Origin: a virus
DNA length: 40,129 nucleotides
IMG/VR virus record: IMGVR_UViG_3300046538_000190
Coordinates: 1-40,129 of that record
Strand: one strand, 5' to 3'
The notes under the pieces are model-generated. The model searched no databases. It saw only the letters and a program-made list of their open reading frames with translations, and was not told the DNA's origin. This document shows positions 17,201 to 25,534 of the stretch, piece after piece (position 1 is the first letter of the stretch; each line of letters starts with the position of its first letter). A program made the translations under genes and the position numbers.

Positions 17201-20141
17201 CTTTCCGCGCATGGCGCTGATGGCGGCGGCGATGGCGGCCCTGGGGTTTGCGGTATCGGCCCACGGCAACGGCGCGGACCTGGCAAAACAGCGCCAGGCT
17301 GCGGCCGGCACCGGGACCGTCATGGGCGACGCGAGCGCGAAATCGGAGTCGATTGCGCACTCGTTGGACTTGATCGACAAGTCCACGGCAACCACGCTGT
17401 CGTATACGCGCGGCATGCTGCAGTCCTTGCGCAATATCGAGTCGTCCATCGCTGGCCTGGGCAACCTGGTTGTGAAAGCCGGGAACATCGGCACGGTCGC
17501 GCCTGGCACCTCGCTTGGCTTTGATGCGGGCATCCAGGGGCCGCTTTTGCACGCCTTCTTTGGTGGGTCGAACGCCATGGCCAGCGTGTTGTCGAAAATT
17601 CCGGTTGTCGGTGAGCTGCTGGGCGGGCTGATGAACAAGGTGGGGTCGCTCCTGTCTCGTGGCTTCGGCACGTCCACGTCGCTGGCGGATAACGGCATTT
17701 ATGCCGGGGCGCAGACCGTTGGCAGCATTGGGCAGTCTGGCTTGTCCGCGCAGGCATACGCCGACGTGGAGAAAACCAAGAAATTCCTGTGGATCGGTTA
17801 CAGCAAGAGCGTGGAGACGCAGTTCTCGGACCTGTCCGGCGAACTGAAAAACCAGCTCTCGATGGTCATTTCCAACCTGGCCACAGCCACCACGCAGGCA
17901 GCGGGCTTGCTGGGCGTGTCTGGTTCGGAGTTCACCGACAAGCTGAATGGCTTTGTGGTGGACCTGGGCAAGATCAGCCTGAAAGGCTTGACCGGGGATC
18001 AGATTCAAAAGCAGTTTGAAACCATCTTTAGCGCCCTGGGCGACAAGATGGCCCAGCAGGTATTGCCCCAGCTCGACCAGTTCCAAAAGGTCGGCGAAGG
18101 GTATTACGAAACGCTGGTGCGTATCGCCAATGACTACGCCACGGTGGACGCCATCATGCAGCAAATGGGGGGCACCTTTGGGACGGTTGGCACCTCCAGT
18201 ATCGCGGCGCGTGAGCGCTTGATCGAGCTGGCTGGCGGTATCGATAAGCTGGCCGATGGCGCCAACTTCTTCGCCGAGAACTTCCTGTCTGATTCGGAGC
18301 GTATGGCCCCGATCATCAAGGACGTTTCCGACAAGATGAAGGCGCTAGGCTTTGCGGGCGTGACCACGAATGACCAGTTTAAAGATGCTGTTATGGGTCT
18401 GGTCAACAGTGGCGCGCTGGCCACGGACGGTGGGGCGAAGCTGTACACGGCGTTAATCGCGCTGGCCCCTGAGTTCAAGCAAATGACCGACTACACGCAG
18501 TCCTTGACGGGTGCGGTGCAAAACGCGGCCGACGTGGCCAAGCAGCGCGCCGACCTGGAGGGGCAACTGTACGACATGACGCATACGTCGGTCGAGGCGC
18601 TGGCCCGCAAGCGCCGGGAAGAGCTGGCGGCGATGGACGCCTCTTTGCGCGGCATCCAGGAGCAGATTAACGCGCAAGAGGATCTGGCAGCGGCCAAGCA
18701 GGCGTTGAGTGACAGCGCCGACGCGGCGCTGGCTGTTCTTAACCGGAGCCTGGATGGTCAGCGCACGGCAGCGCGTGCTGGCTTTGACGCGCAGATGGCC
18801 ATCATCAACGCGCAAAAGGCGGCGTCGCAAACGGCATTCTCGGCCCATAAAGCCGTGCTCGATGCGTCCGTCAAGGCGGCCCAGGATGTGCGGGCCAAGC
18901 TGGCCAGCCTGTCGTCCATGTTCAAGTCCACCCTGGACAGTATGAAGGGGGGCGCCGTCTCCGATCTGCAAAACCGCCAAATGGCGCAGCGGCAGATTTC
19001 GGCGGCGCTGGCAACGGCGCAAGCCACGGGCGCGTTGCCTGACGCTGACGCGATCAAGTCGGCGCTGTCGGTCGTGAGCAAGCCAAGCGAGAGCATGTTC
19101 TCGTCGTATGAGGATTATGCACGGGACTTCTACAAGACCGCCAACGATGTGCAGTCGTTGAGCAACATTGCGGACAGTCAGCTTGACTCGGCGGACAAGC
19201 AAGTAACGCTGCTGCAGCAACAGGTGGATTCGCTGCAAAAGCAGTACGACCTGGAGCAGGCCGGATATGACGCAGCGGCCAAGCGGGAGCAGGACAAGCT
19301 CGATGCCGACCTCAAGCAGTTTGATGCCATGCAGAAGATGGCGGAGGACCAGCTTAGTGCGGCTAAGGGAACCTTGGAGGCCATCAAGGACCTGTCGTTG
19401 GCAATGTCGCAGTTTGGAAATGCTGTTGCGGCACTGAAGGCGAGCAACGGGGCGGGCGGTGGTGCCGCAGGTGGCACGTCCGGCACCACGCCTGGCGGCG
19501 GTGGCTCGCCGGTTCATGTTCCGACGATGGCGGACGCCGATGCTTACCGCGAGCAATACAACAAGACGATATCGGCCTATGGCGACAAGTATGGCGGCGA
19601 CGCCTATTACTTCACCGCTGGCATCAATGACTACAGCGCCAAGGACCATGTGGTGCAGCGGTTCCAAGACACCATGTTGAAAAGTACCACGCTTCCGGCC
19701 GACCAAAAGGCCAAGTACGAGGCGTATACGGATGACGACTGGTGGCGCGTGACCACTGGCCATACCGGCGACTACTGGAAGACCGTCACGGATATGTTTA
19801 ACGCGGGTCAGCATCCGACCGCGCATGACTCGTCTATCCCTGGCTTTGCCTCTGGTGGCTTCCATGGCGGTGGCTTGCGGATCGTGGGCGAGAACGGCCC
19901 CGAGCTGGAGGCAACCGGGCCAGCGCGCTACTGGACTGCCAGCATGACCAACCAGATGTTGAGCGGCGGCGGACGGGGCAGCGATGACCTGATACGCGAG
20001 CTGCTGGCGGAAATGAAGGCCATGCGGGCAGAGCAGCGTGCCGGCGATGCGGCCAATGTCCAGGCAACGAAGCGGCAGACCCGACTGCTGCAGGACGTGA
20101 CCGACAACGGTACGGCAATCCTCACCAAAGCGTCTACCTAA
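14232..20141 (+). CDS. Tape measure protein
   Basis: A 1969-aa tail length tape measure protein. The N-terminus (ELEIRLRADIARLQRDMNGA, then LSDEYTKFTAQLRLAT and QAFGSGALRGEEFNAVNEAAPRLMQALADGLGVPKG) is the conserved TMP_3 domain. Long Ala-rich coiled coils follow, with hydrophobic stretches near LGLMGGPIGAIVTVLGLAATAW (about 390-412) and around 945-1010. The C-terminus has FASGGFHGGGLRIVGENGPEL, typical of TMP ends. At about 1.5 angstrom per residue it predicts a tail near 290 nm, long for a 40-kb phage; the gene is 15% of the genome. A terminator follows it. Confidence 0.96.
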   Translation: MIAGELEIRLRADIARLQRDMNGARQVVSDAVGGMERAATAAKAALASIGIGAGITEIARLSDEYTKFTAQLRLATDGTARFAQAYTDVKRVANDAQADLSKTGVLYARIATGVRELGVSQKGVANITEAVTLGLKVSGATAEESASAMLQLSQAFGSGALRGEEFNAVNEAAPRLMQALADGLGVPKGALKDMASQGLITSKVMAEVLPESLEKMRQEALQVQTIGGAFTVLKNNVMEFTGAQAQSNGTVRVITEGLGLLANNLNLVAGLAQTVVAVKVATWLTNAAASAIESATAARALAVANVTTARSQVEAAAAAEALAVARVAELRATAAASGGEVALGLALTGIIPAQARAVAAAETHAAALAGLAVAQGAASVSSRVISGALGLMGGPIGAIVTVLGLAATAWSVWGSKAEDSSKQAAESYQEAHQRIVKGLDEQIAKNEKLIKLQNLGLSKQDIDKHAGTLDQIGAASSRLNDINNKSGEFAIMGSYELMEKRRDVMRDIAELTEKMQRAKETGAQADAGGKAATDLIEVRERLTGVNKQYLEDLGKLQVAHEKGAVSEKEYVALVTKLATEEYKRSDAGKAAAEAADVRKAKMEANLSLAKYGLEVERNLRTEALAQMADLNKQGLVSDQDYYTARHDAAVRAGDDVARVKGGEIAILKAFHGKTAVEEADRLGKIKVLEAEKAEAIRSSGVNAALVDQQNLEEALNKKFGTADVQAINQQTAALKQQYESYGKLPEAVTAATIAKLEARKTEIDGQEGAAKEVALIDAKVAALRSLAEQQKSVTNQQQGTDLKQATELLAVMSQLDEAAKRAASAMENAFGRVGAAIGGMTTALSGAARAQAAIAAKLAADTKEAAGNEGKIAKAKQSAAEKTAETQISSYADMSAAAKGFFGENTAGYRALEGAEKAFRAVEMAMAIKNMVEKSGLVTAFTGLFVAGKATETAATVASVAPDVAASMAKGQAAAVAGVAGQAAGDPYSAFPRMALMAAAMAALGFAVSAHGNGADLAKQRQAAAGTGTVMGDASAKSESIAHSLDLIDKSTATTLSYTRGMLQSLRNIESSIAGLGNLVVKAGNIGTVAPGTSLGFDAGIQGPLLHAFFGGSNAMASVLSKIPVVGELLGGLMNKVGSLLSRGFGTSTSLADNGIYAGAQTVGSIGQSGLSAQAYADVEKTKKFLWIGYSKSVETQFSDLSGELKNQLSMVISNLATATTQAAGLLGVSGSEFTDKLNGFVVDLGKISLKGLTGDQIQKQFETIFSALGDKMAQQVLPQLDQFQKVGEGYYETLVRIANDYATVDAIMQQMGGTFGTVGTSSIAARERLIELAGGIDKLADGANFFAENFLSDSERMAPIIKDVSDKMKALGFAGVTTNDQFKDAVMGLVNSGALATDGGAKLYTALIALAPEFKQMTDYTQSLTGAVQNAADVAKQRADLEGQLYDMTHTSVEALARKRREELAAMDASLRGIQEQINAQEDLAAAKQALSDSADAALAVLNRSLDGQRTAARAGFDAQMAIINAQKAASQTAFSAHKAVLDASVKAAQDVRAKLASLSSMFKSTLDSMKGGAVSDLQNRQMAQRQISAALATAQATGALPDADAIKSALSVVSKPSESMFSSYEDYARDFYKTANDVQSLSNIADSQLDSADKQVTLLQQQVDSLQKQYDLEQAGYDAAAKREQDKLDADLKQFDAMQKMAEDQLSAAKGTLEAIKDLSLAMSQFGNAVAALKASNGAGGGAAGGTSGTTPGGGGSPVHVPTMADADAYREQYNKTISAYGDKYGGDAYYFTAGINDYSAKDHVVQRFQDTMLKSTTLPADQKAKYEAYTDDDWWRVTTGHTGDYWKTVTDMFNAGQHPTAHDSSIPGFASGGFHGGGLRIVGENGPELEATGPARYWTASMTNQMLSGGGRGSDDLIRELLAEMKAMRAEQRAGDAANVQATKRQTRLLQDVTDNGTAILTKAST

Positions 20142-20174
20142 CAGGGCTTTATCCCTGTTGTGTTCGCGTCCTCG

Positions 20175-20212
20175 ACGCCCGGCAATCGAAAGAGAGCCGG
20201 GCGTTTTCTTTT
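20175..20212 (+). terminator. Intrinsic terminator after the tape measure gene
   Basis: ACGCCCGGC (20175-20183) pairs with GCCGGGCGT (20196-20204), loop AATCGAAAGAGA, then TTTCTTTT. The loop and stem resemble the terminator at 39078 (loop TAATCGAGAGAGA), so the two may derive from one element. Confidence 0.85.
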
Positions 20213-20242
20213 GGGACTTCTCACCACGAAAGCAACGACCTG

Positions 20243-21142
20243 ATGGAGTTCATCAACCCTGTTGTATTCGCGGCCTCGATGCTGACCAGCTCGACGGTCG
20301 CGGAGAACGATTACGCCGTGTGGGCTGCAGGTACGGCCTACACGGTGGGTCAACGGTGCATCATGACATCGACGCACCGCATTTATGAGTGCCTGGTCAA
20401 TAACACGGGCGCGCAGCCCGACCAGAACACGGGCGGCACGACGCCCAAGTGGTTGGATGTGGGCGCCACCAACAAGTTTGCGATGTTTGATGACAAGTGG
20501 GGCACGCAAACGACCGCCAGCAACACCTTGACGGTGCAGCTTACGCCGGGCGTCGTCATCGACAGCCTGGCGCTGTCTAACCTCAAGGGCGCTAGTGTCA
20601 CGATCACCAGTACGGTCGCGGGTGTGCAGAAGTACACCAAGACGGTCAAGCTGCAAACCGATGTTGGCGTGGTGGACTGGAAGACCTACTTCCTGGCGCC
20701 GATTGTGGCGCAGTCGGATGCGGTGGTGACCGACTTGCTGCCCTACGCGCTGCAAGTCATCACCATCACCATCACCGGCCCCGGCACCGTGGCCATCGGC
20801 AACCTGGCCATGGGGTCGCTCGTCTCGCTGGGCAAGCTGCTCTACAGCCCCACGGTCGGCATCATCGACTACAGCAGCAAGAGCACGGACACATGGGGCA
20901 ACGTGACCGTGACCAAGCGCGCCTACTCCAAACGCTTCGGCGGCAAGTTCGTCATCGACAACGAATTTGTCGACCAAGTGGCCTCCTTACTCGCATCCAT
21001 CCGAGCCACGCCCGTGGTCTGGATGGGTAACGGCGACCAGTACACGTCCCTGGTCGTGTGGGGCTTCTTCAAGGACTTTGAAATCGACATCGCTTACGAA
21101 ACTATGAGCTATTGCTCTATCACCATTGAGGGGCTTATTTAA
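20243..21142 (+). CDS. Tail protein with carbohydrate-binding (CBM5/12-like) module
   Basis: A 299-aa protein directly after the tape measure. Residues about 20-70 (DYAVWAAGTAYTVGQRCIMTSTHRIYECLVNNTG, then PKWLDVGATNKFAMFD) follow the CBM5/12 pattern of aromatic W-Y-G-V-Y-W spacing found in chitin-binding and phage tail proteins. The rest is beta-rich. Position suggests a distal tail or baseplate hub component that first touches surface polysaccharide. The stop overlaps the next start (TAATG). Confidence 0.75.
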   Translation: MEFINPVVFAASMLTSSTVAENDYAVWAAGTAYTVGQRCIMTSTHRIYECLVNNTGAQPDQNTGGTTPKWLDVGATNKFAMFDDKWGTQTTASNTLTVQLTPGVVIDSLALSNLKGASVTITSTVAGVQKYTKTVKLQTDVGVVDWKTYFLAPIVAQSDAVVTDLLPYALQVITITITGPGTVAIGNLAMGSLVSLGKLLYSPTVGIIDYSSKSTDTWGNVTVTKRAYSKRFGGKFVIDNEFVDQVASLLASIRATPVVWMGNGDQYTSLVVWGFFKDFEIDIAYETMSYCSITIEGLI

Positions 21143-23340
21143 TGCCAGGACCAGCATTGACGATTGACCCGCTCGGCACGCCGCCGACGCGGGACGACCC
21201 GGCCAATTTCAGCGCCCGCGGTGACGCGCTGATGACCCAATTGCCCACGACTGTTACGCAAATCAATGCGGTCAGCGCGGACCTGACGGCCAAATCCGTG
21301 CAGGTCACGAGCGATGCGGCCGCGACGGCGGCGAACGCGGCAACGGCCTCGGCCGCCGCTGTGGCCGCCGTCAACGCGCCTGGCTCTGGCGCCACCTCGT
21401 CCACGTCGATGACGCTGGGCATGGGGGTGAAAAGCTTCACGCTGGACCAGGTGGGTAAAAACTTCTTCCTGGGCCAGACCATCGTGTGCGCTTCGACGGC
21501 ATCGCCGGCCAATGGTATGGCGGGCACCATCACGGCATTTACTGCCGGCACGGGGGCGATAACGGTCAACTTTTTGTCCGCCACTGGCACCGGCACGTTT
21601 GCAGCGTGGACCGTCTCGCTGTCCGCGCCTATCTCGCTTACTGGCCTGGCCGGCGACGTACGCGCGGCCATGGCGGCCAACGTGCAGTTGACCGCGCAGA
21701 CCCTGGGGTCCGGGACCTATACGCCGACCGCACATGGCTTGTCGATCTATATGCCGGATGCGACGACGTGCCGCACGGGCACCGCGCAAGGCTTGTACCG
21801 CAACGCCAGCGATACCTATTGCCTGGGTGTTCGTGACTATGCTGGAAACTTGTTGGCTGTGCTGCTGCCTGGTGAGTCGGCCGACGTGTCGCTGTCGTCT
21901 TCCGCGACGGCGGCCGGGGTGTGGAATGCCCAAACCAGCGGCGAGGCGCCCGCCCTCATGCTTAACGAGAGTGGCCTTGGTGGCGCATTTACGAGCGTGG
22001 TGTCGTGCTATCCGCCTGGCGTTGAACTCAACAACTTTTCGCAGGGCCTCATTTCGATGGGCAACGGTTCGACCGTATGCGTGGGCATCGCGCAGTCTTC
22101 CGGTTCGACCTATTCGCTGTTCGCCTACGATACGGCCACGGGGCAGGTGACAGCTTCCCCCGTGACGATTAGTACGGGCGCGCTCTGGATCAGTTGCACC
22201 GCAGTGATTCCTGTTACGGCAACGTCAGGAATTATTGTCTTCTCCTCTAGCTCTCCTACCTCCTTCGTCAAGGCTGTGGGGTACACGTTGACTGGCGTTA
22301 CGCCTGTCTTGGGGGCTGTGATTACGCTGAGTGGCAGCGTTTACTGCCCGTATATGATCGGCTCGATTGTGTTGTCTGGGGGTGGCGTTGCGATTAGTTA
22401 TAGCGATAATAATTCTAATCACTCTACTTTCGCACTGGCGCTGAGTGGGGCTAATGTGTCGTCGAGTGCGGCGCAAAGTCATACGGGCGTTGCGTTCTAT
22501 CCAACGGTGCTTGCGTTGTCCTCGACCGGGTTCTGTGTCGTGACCGGAAGTAACTCCAGTTCGACCTATGTTACGTCCTTTACGGTCAGCGGTGGTAGTG
22601 CCAGCATTGCTGCCGTGTCCGCCGTATCGTTGGGTGTTGCGGCCACGGATTCGGCTAACTTGCGGTCTACGTTGATTGCTCTGTCGGCGACGCGCGCGGC
22701 CCTTGTCTGGATGGACGCCGGGACTCTCAGGTCCCATGGACTGGCCATTACGGGAGCGGCCACGTTGGCGCTGACGAATGGCAGCCCTCTCTTTAGCGTA
22801 TCGACGGGCGCGACTTCGGCGGCTCCTTTCGGGCGGGCATACAGTGCCACGGTGGCCTATGGATCGGTGTACATACTCAACGCAGGCGCGCAATACGCTT
22901 TCGTTATTACCGATAGCGGCTCGACCATGAGCGGCCAGACGGTCAGCTTGACATTGGGCGCCAATAGCATCGCCGGGTTTAATGCGGCAGGCGATATTGT
23001 TCAGGCGATCAGCAATAGTAATGCGATTGGATGGGCGCGCTACACCTTCAATGGCGCTAGTTTTGCGCGCGTGGGGCGTGGCCTGCGAGGGTTCCTCTAT
23101 GCGCAGATTAGTCCCAATGTGACACGTCTGGTCGGAAACGCGCTGGTGAGTAGCGCGAGCGACCCGCTTGGTGGCGCTTCTCTCGTCGGTATGGCGCGGG
23201 GCCGGTCGGCCTCGATGTCGTTGGCGAGTATCACGGGGTCGCTCGCCCGTCCCGCCGCGCTCGGCAATAACAAGATCGGTATTGCCGGCGTGTCTTATCT
23301 CGGCAGCATCTATGTGCAGACTCTGGAGGTGGTTCAATGA
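21142..23340 (+). CDS. Tail fibre / receptor-binding protein
   Basis: A 732-aa protein. The N-terminal LGTPPTRDDPANFSARGDALMTQLP is the usual opening of phage tail fibre proteins and attaches to the tail tip; an Ala-rich coiled coil follows at about 55-80. From about residue 240 the sequence is Ser/Thr/Gly/Val-rich with repeated beta-strand blades, suggestive of a propeller or beta-solenoid receptor-binding head. Codons from about 22200 to 23340 use many more T- and A-ending forms than the rest of the genome, pointing to a swapped host-range module. The stop overlaps the start of the next gene (ATGA). Confidence 0.8.
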   Translation: MPGPALTIDPLGTPPTRDDPANFSARGDALMTQLPTTVTQINAVSADLTAKSVQVTSDAAATAANAATASAAAVAAVNAPGSGATSSTSMTLGMGVKSFTLDQVGKNFFLGQTIVCASTASPANGMAGTITAFTAGTGAITVNFLSATGTGTFAAWTVSLSAPISLTGLAGDVRAAMAANVQLTAQTLGSGTYTPTAHGLSIYMPDATTCRTGTAQGLYRNASDTYCLGVRDYAGNLLAVLLPGESADVSLSSSATAAGVWNAQTSGEAPALMLNESGLGGAFTSVVSCYPPGVELNNFSQGLISMGNGSTVCVGIAQSSGSTYSLFAYDTATGQVTASPVTISTGALWISCTAVIPVTATSGIIVFSSSSPTSFVKAVGYTLTGVTPVLGAVITLSGSVYCPYMIGSIVLSGGGVAISYSDNNSNHSTFALALSGANVSSSAAQSHTGVAFYPTVLALSSTGFCVVTGSNSSSTYVTSFTVSGGSASIAAVSAVSLGVAATDSANLRSTLIALSATRAALVWMDAGTLRSHGLAITGAATLALTNGSPLFSVSTGATSAAPFGRAYSATVAYGSVYILNAGAQYAFVITDSGSTMSGQTVSLTLGANSIAGFNAAGDIVQAISNSNAIGWARYTFNGASFARVGRGLRGFLYAQISPNVTRLVGNALVSSASDPLGGASLVGMARGRSASMSLASITGSLARPAALGNNKIGIAGVSYLGSIYVQTLEVVQ

Positions 23341-23813
23341 GTAAGCTGCTTGTGCGCGGCAGCGTCATCCTTGCCGCTGGCAACATCACCGTGGCCAACG
23401 GCCTGGTGTGTGCCGAGAATCAAAACTTCCCGGTGGCGGTCCTGGACGACGGCGGCGCCTGGTCGATTGTGGACGGGGCGCTGCCGCCAGGCGCGCATAT
23501 CGAGGACTGCAAATACGTCGGTGGCCAGGCGCAAGTCGTGGCGCAGTTGCCGCCAGAGGCCGAATACATCGCGGCATTGGAAGTGATGTTCGACCAGGTG
23601 GCGCGGCAGCGCCGTTACAACGACCGTTACACCTGTGCGCTGCGGGCAGGTTATCCGGGGCCGTTCCAGGAGGAAGGCAAGGCGTTCGGCTCCTGGATGG
23701 ATGCCTGCAACGCCCTGGGCTATACCACGATGGCCAAGGTCAAGGCGGGGCAGATCGCGTGCCCTACCATGGCCGAGCTGGTGGAGTCCATGCCGGCGAT
23801 GGTGTGGCCATGA
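23337..23813 (+). CDS. Tail fibre accessory / assembly protein
   Basis: A 158-aa protein directly after the fibre gene. The C-terminal half (RYNDRYTCALRAGYPGPFQEEGKAFGSWMDACNALGY through TMAELVESMPAMVWP) has the F-E-AF-W and PT-ELI-P-W pattern common to short proteins encoded after phage tail fibres. The N-terminal half is a small beta domain. It probably assists fibre folding or caps the tip. It overlaps both neighbours through ATGA junctions. Confidence 0.7.
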   Translation: MSKLLVRGSVILAAGNITVANGLVCAENQNFPVAVLDDGGAWSIVDGALPPGAHIEDCKYVGGQAQVVAQLPPEAEYIAALEVMFDQVARQRRYNDRYTCALRAGYPGPFQEEGKAFGSWMDACNALGYTTMAKVKAGQIACPTMAELVESMPAMVWP

Positions 23814-24097
23814 GGCGACGTGCCCTGATTTTGGGCGTGCTGGTCCTGTGCCAGCTTATCGTGCTCCTGGTGCCGCTGCGCGCGGCCTGGGCGCTCCTGG
23901 TCAACCCGGACCGCGCCTGGTCCATCGCCAAGGCGTATGACCGCCTGGGCAACGTCGTGGCCAATGGCGACGGCAAAGAGACGATCAGCAGCCGCGCCAA
24001 CCGCGCGCGCCAGGAGCGGCGCCGCTGGGGCTGCATCCTGTGCCGCTGGCTCGATGCGATCGACAAGGACCACTGCCGGCAATCTGCCGGCGAATAG
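23810..24097 (+). CDS. Small inner-membrane protein of the lysis region
   Basis: A 95-aa protein that starts in the ATGA overlap at 23810. Residues 4-30 (RALILGVLVLCQLIVLLVPLRAAWALLV) form one transmembrane segment preceded by Arg residues. The remainder is basic and helical with CILCRW and HC near the end. Location between tail fibre and holin/endolysin genes fits a lysis-associated or late membrane protein. A spanin-like i-component is possible, but the soluble part is short. A terminator follows at 24127. Confidence 0.7.
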   Translation: MRRRALILGVLVLCQLIVLLVPLRAAWALLVNPDRAWSIAKAYDRLGNVVANGDGKETISSRANRARQERRRWGCILCRWLDAIDKDHCRQSAGE

Positions 24098-24126
24098 CCG
24101 CGCCAGTTCAACCGTTTCACCACACT

Positions 24127-24152
24127 GCCCCGCCATCGTGCGGGGCTTTTTC
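24127..24152 (+). terminator. Intrinsic terminator ahead of the lysis genes
   Basis: GCCCCGC (24127-24133) pairs with GCGGGGC (24140-24146) around CATCGT, followed by TTTTTCTT. Confidence 0.88.
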
Positions 24153-24165
24153 TTATGGGAGGCAC

Positions 24166-24351
24166 ATGCCTGAGCAGGAACGAAAACTCACCGACGACGA
24201 CGTGCGCGCGATTGTCGAGCAGGTGGAGGCCGCAGTCGCGCTGCGGTTCTATGGAGACATTGGCCGGGGCGTCTGGTCGCTGTTCAAAAAGGCGCTGTTG
24301 ATGGCCATTGTGGGCTTTGCCGCCTATGGCTCTTTCAAGGGGGTGAAATGA
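24166..24351 (+). CDS. Small holin-like membrane protein
   Basis: A 61-aa protein with an acidic/basic amphipathic N-terminal 35 residues and one C-terminal transmembrane segment (FKKALLMAIVGFAAYGSF, about 41-58). The SD GGGAGG is at 24158-24162. It lies immediately before the endolysin, overlapping it by ATGA. It may be a pinholin-like or antiholin partner of the three-TM holin at 24797. Size and topology fit; exact role is inferred from context. Confidence 0.7.
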   Translation: MPEQERKLTDDDVRAIVEQVEAAVALRFYGDIGRGVWSLFKKALLMAIVGFAAYGSFKGVK

Positions 24352-24797
24352 TTAATTCCAGAGACTTGGCGGCACTGAAACCGCCAGTGGCCGCGAAGGC
24401 GGCGGCCTTTATCACGGCCTGCCGCGCCGCCGGCATTGACGTGCTGATTACCAGCACTTACCGCGATGCCGAGGCGCAGACCGCGCTGTATGCGCGCGGC
24501 CGCACGACGCCTGGTGAAAACCCGCGACCAGGCAAGCCGCTGGGCGACATCGTGACCAATGCGAAGGCCGGCCAATCCTTCCACAATTACGCCTGCGCGT
24601 TCGACTTCGTGCCCCTGGTCCTGGGCAAATGCGCCTGGAACGATGACCGTCTGTTCATCCAGTGCGGCGAGATTGCCGAGTCGGTCGGCCTGGAGTGGGC
24701 CGGCCGCTGGACCGGCAAGATGCACGAAATGGCGCATTGCCAGTACACGGGCAGCCTGTCCCTGGCCGACCTGGCGGCCGGAAAGGAGGTCAAGTAA
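24348..24797 (+). CDS. Endolysin, M15 (VanY/L-alanyl-D-glutamate) peptidase
   Basis: A 149-aa zinc peptidase that cuts the peptide stems of peptidoglycan at lysis. The signature is STYRDAEAQTALYARGRTTPG (36-56), then VTNAKAGQSFHNYACAFDFVP with zinc ligands His79 and Asp86, and HEMAHCQY with His130. There is no signal peptide, so export depends on the holin. It is flanked by holin-like genes on both sides with overlapping start/stop codons. Confidence 0.92.
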   Translation: MINSRDLAALKPPVAAKAAAFITACRAAGIDVLITSTYRDAEAQTALYARGRTTPGENPRPGKPLGDIVTNAKAGQSFHNYACAFDFVPLVLGKCAWNDDRLFIQCGEIAESVGLEWAGRWTGKMHEMAHCQYTGSLSLADLAAGKEVK

Positions 24798-25207
24798 TGG
24801 ACATTGACATCAAGCCTGTAACCGCTGTCCTGGACTTGGGCGGCAAGCTGATCGACCGCCTGTGGCCAGACCCGGCGCAGCGCGACGCGGCCAAGCTGCA
24901 GCTCCTGCAGCTCCACCAGTCCGGCGAGCTGCAGCAGATGGCCGGCCAGGTGGACATCAACAAGATCGAGGCGGCCAGCTCGTCCGTGTTCGTCGCCGGC
25001 TGGCGGCCGTTCGTCGGCTGGACCTGCGGCGCCGGCCTGGCCATGCAATTTGTGGTCGGCCCCACGCTGACCTGGGCGGCCGCGCTCCTGGGGCGCCAGG
25101 TCGCATTCCCCACGCTGGACATGGGCACGCTGCTGACGCTGTTGTTTGGCCTCCTGGGCCTGGGCTACATGCGGACGCAAGAAAAGCTCAGCGGAGCGGC
25201 CAAATAG
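24797..25207 (+). CDS. Holin, 3-TM family
   Basis: A 136-aa protein of the 3TM holin type (GTA_holin_3TM-like). An N-terminal soluble helix (residues 8-50, LDLGGKLIDRLWPDPAQRDAAKLQLLQLHQ) is followed by SSSVFVAGWRPFVGWTCGAGLAMQFVVG and LTLLFGLLGLGYM hydrophobic segments. It makes the membrane lesion that releases the endolysin. A very strong ribosome site (AAAGGAGGT, 24782-24790) precedes ATG 24797, which overlaps the endolysin stop. It is the last gene of the late block. Confidence 0.88.
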   Translation: MDIDIKPVTAVLDLGGKLIDRLWPDPAQRDAAKLQLLQLHQSGELQQMAGQVDINKIEAASSSVFVAGWRPFVGWTCGAGLAMQFVVGPTLTWAAALLGRQVAFPTLDMGTLLTLLFGLLGLGYMRTQEKLSGAAK

Positions 25208-25225
25208 CCCCGTAGAGACGAAAAT

Positions 25226-25257
25226 GCCGGCCGGGTGGTGTCATCCATCCGGCCGGC
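25226..25257. terminator. Large GC hairpin at the end of the late operon
   Basis: GCCGGCCGGGTGG (25226-25238) pairs with CCATCCGGCCGGC (25245-25257), a 13-bp stem with one G-T pair and a TGTCAT loop. No T tract follows, so it may act as a weak or rho-assisted terminator or as an RNA 3' stabiliser at the late/replication boundary. Confidence 0.55.
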
Positions 25258-25534
25258 GCCCAGGGCCGTCTAAAGCCCGTTATTCCTTCCGCCTGGCCGT
25301 CCGGCCGGGCAATTCTTCCTGTCCCATCCTTTCCAATCCGCCAATGATGCCGTAGAATCAGCGTCCAGAAAGACGAAAACCCCAACGGTTGCCGCCGATG
25401 AGGTTCTCTGAAACTTCCACCTGTCGTAACCAGGAGAAGCCTTGGCTCCCATTATATCGCGCTCTGTGCAGCGCGCAACAGTCTCGCACGCCGCATTTGG
25501 GCGTCGCTTACCCTATTTCGCGGGGTAAGGGCGT
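25258..25534 (+). promoter_or_regulatory. Structured leader of the replication gene
   Basis: This gene-free stretch lies between the holin and rep. Visible hairpins are CGCGCT (25458-25463) with AGCGCG (25470-25475), and CTTACCC (25507-25513) with GGGTAAG (25523-25529). The second hairpin takes in the only ribosome-binding sequence (GTAAGGG) in front of rep ATG 25535, so folding would hide it. This could be a translational copy-number control. No confident sigma-70 promoter was found. Confidence 0.5.

Noticed and set aside
14016-18164. Very long reverse-strand open frame (1382 aa) under the tape measure gene
   Set aside because: It is a shadow of GC-rich coding: the plus-strand frame carries the tape measure with recognisable conserved ends, and this frame is Arg/Leu/Gly-rich with no domain or ribosome site.
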